DNA of 64,000 bases from Mya arenaria (Eukaryota > Mollusca > Bivalvia > Myida > Myidae): positions 42,974,429 through 43,038,428 of the forward strand of contig NC_069130.1 of assembly GCF_026914265.1 (NCBI RefSeq), given 5' to 3'. The position numbers were made by a program, and so were the translations under genes. Position 1 is the first letter of the stretch, and each line of letters starts with the position of its first letter. Positions 63,047 through 64,000 of the stretch are shown here, one piece after another. The notes below the pieces were generated by a model. It was not told where the DNA came from and did not search any database. It worked only from the letters and a program-made list of their open reading frames with translations.

Positions 63047-64000
63047 ACACGGTGAGGGGGTATTACACTGGCACAATGAGGGTGGTTAACACACTGGCAC
63101 GGTGAGTGGGGTATTACACTGGCACAGTGAGGGTGGTTAATATACTGGCAAGGTGAGGGGGGTTATTACACTGGCACAATGAGGGTGGTTAACACACTGG
63201 CACGGTGAGGGGGGTTACTACACTGGCACGGTGAGAGGGGTTATTACACTGGCACAATGAGGGTGGTTAACACACTGGCACGGTGAGGGGGGTATTATAC
63301 TGGCACGGTGAGGAGGGTTATTACACTGGCACAATGAGGGTGGTTAACACACTCGCACAGTGAGGGTTTTTTACACTGGCACGGTGAGGGTGGTTATTAC
63401 ACTGGCACGGTGAGGGGGGTATTACACTGGCACAATGAGGGTGGTTAACACACTGGCACGGTGAGGGGGGTATTACACTGGCACGGTGAGGGGGTTATTA
63501 CACTGACACAATGAGGGTGGTTAACACACTGGCACAGAGAGGGGGGTTATTACACTGGCACGGTGAGGGGGTTATTACACTGGCACAATGAGGGTGGTTT
63601 ACACACTGGCACGGTGAGTGGGGTTATTACACTGATACAATGAGGGTGGTTAACACACTGGCACAGTGAGGGGGTTATTACACTGGCACGGTGAGGGGGG
63701 TTATTACACTGGAACAATGAGGGTGGTTAACACACTGGCACGGTGAGGGTGGTTATTATACTGGCACAATTAGGGGGGCTATAACACTGGCACAGTGAGT
63801 GGGGTTATTACATTGGCACGGTGAGGGTGGTTATTACACTGGCAAAATGAGGGTGGTTATTACACTGGCACGGTGAGGGGGGAATAACACTGGCACAGTG
63901 AGGGGGGTATTACACTGGCACAATGAGGGTGGTTATTACACTTGCTCGATGAGGGGGATTATTACACTGGCACGGTGAGGGGGGTATTACACTGGCACAA
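63047..64000 (+). repeat. 26-27-bp minisatellite with two alternating unit types (continues past window)
   Basis: Type 1 is about GGCACGGTGAGGGGGG then TTATTACACT. Type 2 is about GGCACAATGAGGGTGG then TTAACACACT. They often alternate, giving a dimer of about 53 bp. About 36 units are visible and the array is cut by the window end. Confidence 0.95.

Noticed and set aside
63047-64000. CRISPR-like array of short repeats
   Set aside because: The units are contiguous with no unique spacers, and the setting is an animal genome.

Overview
This looks like nuclear DNA of an animal, most likely a bivalve mollusc. It is AT-rich and has compact multi-exon genes with GT-AG introns. It is dense in miniature inverted-repeat elements, Helentron-like elements with hairpin ends, tRNA-headed SINE remnants and decayed LINEs, and it ends in two large G-rich minisatellites. 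The taxon is inferred from repeat types I recognise; no marker gene fixes the species. I saw no LTR or other virus-like element.

Layout. Positions 1-13,440 and 20,977-35,430 are two tandem copies of one segment, about 20.98 kb apart. Each carries a six-exon gene for a secreted chymotrypsin-fold serine protease of 279 residues (coding spans 6283-11872 and 27259-32783). The two proteins differ at one residue. By eye the copies are almost identical up to about 9.9 kb, then a few percent apart, then clearly diverged from about 12.2 kb. This step pattern suggests an old duplication partly overwritten by conversion or re-duplication, or an assembly effect. Between the copies (13.4-20.95 kb) lie a piggyBac-like transposase scrap and several foldback or miniature elements.

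35.4-45.3 kb is repeat-derived: a LINE endonuclease fragment, a 3.0 kb TIR element (37021-40023) holding broken SWIM-finger and THAP-domain exons on opposite strands, more miniature elements and a second LINE fragment. The THAP plus SWIM pairing with a 2-bp AT target site resembles an internally deleted ISL2EU-type DNA transposon.

45.3-53.9 kb is bounded by inverted copies of a repeat of about 33 bp. It contains a four-exon gene or pseudogene for a small CxxC-rich zinc-binding-type protein of unknown function. Its first intron holds a 588-bp tandem duplication. One copy is split by a 3.4 kb hAT-like element, which itself carries a 2.3 kb Harbinger-like element.

53.9-59.7 kb is mostly non-coding, with a foldback element split by a Helentron-like insertion. 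59.7-62.3 kb is a 37-bp minisatellite of about 70 units, and 63.05 kb to the end is a 26-27-bp minisatellite that runs off the window. Only the protease pair is clearly functional. The other coding traces are transposon-linked, broken or unassigned.
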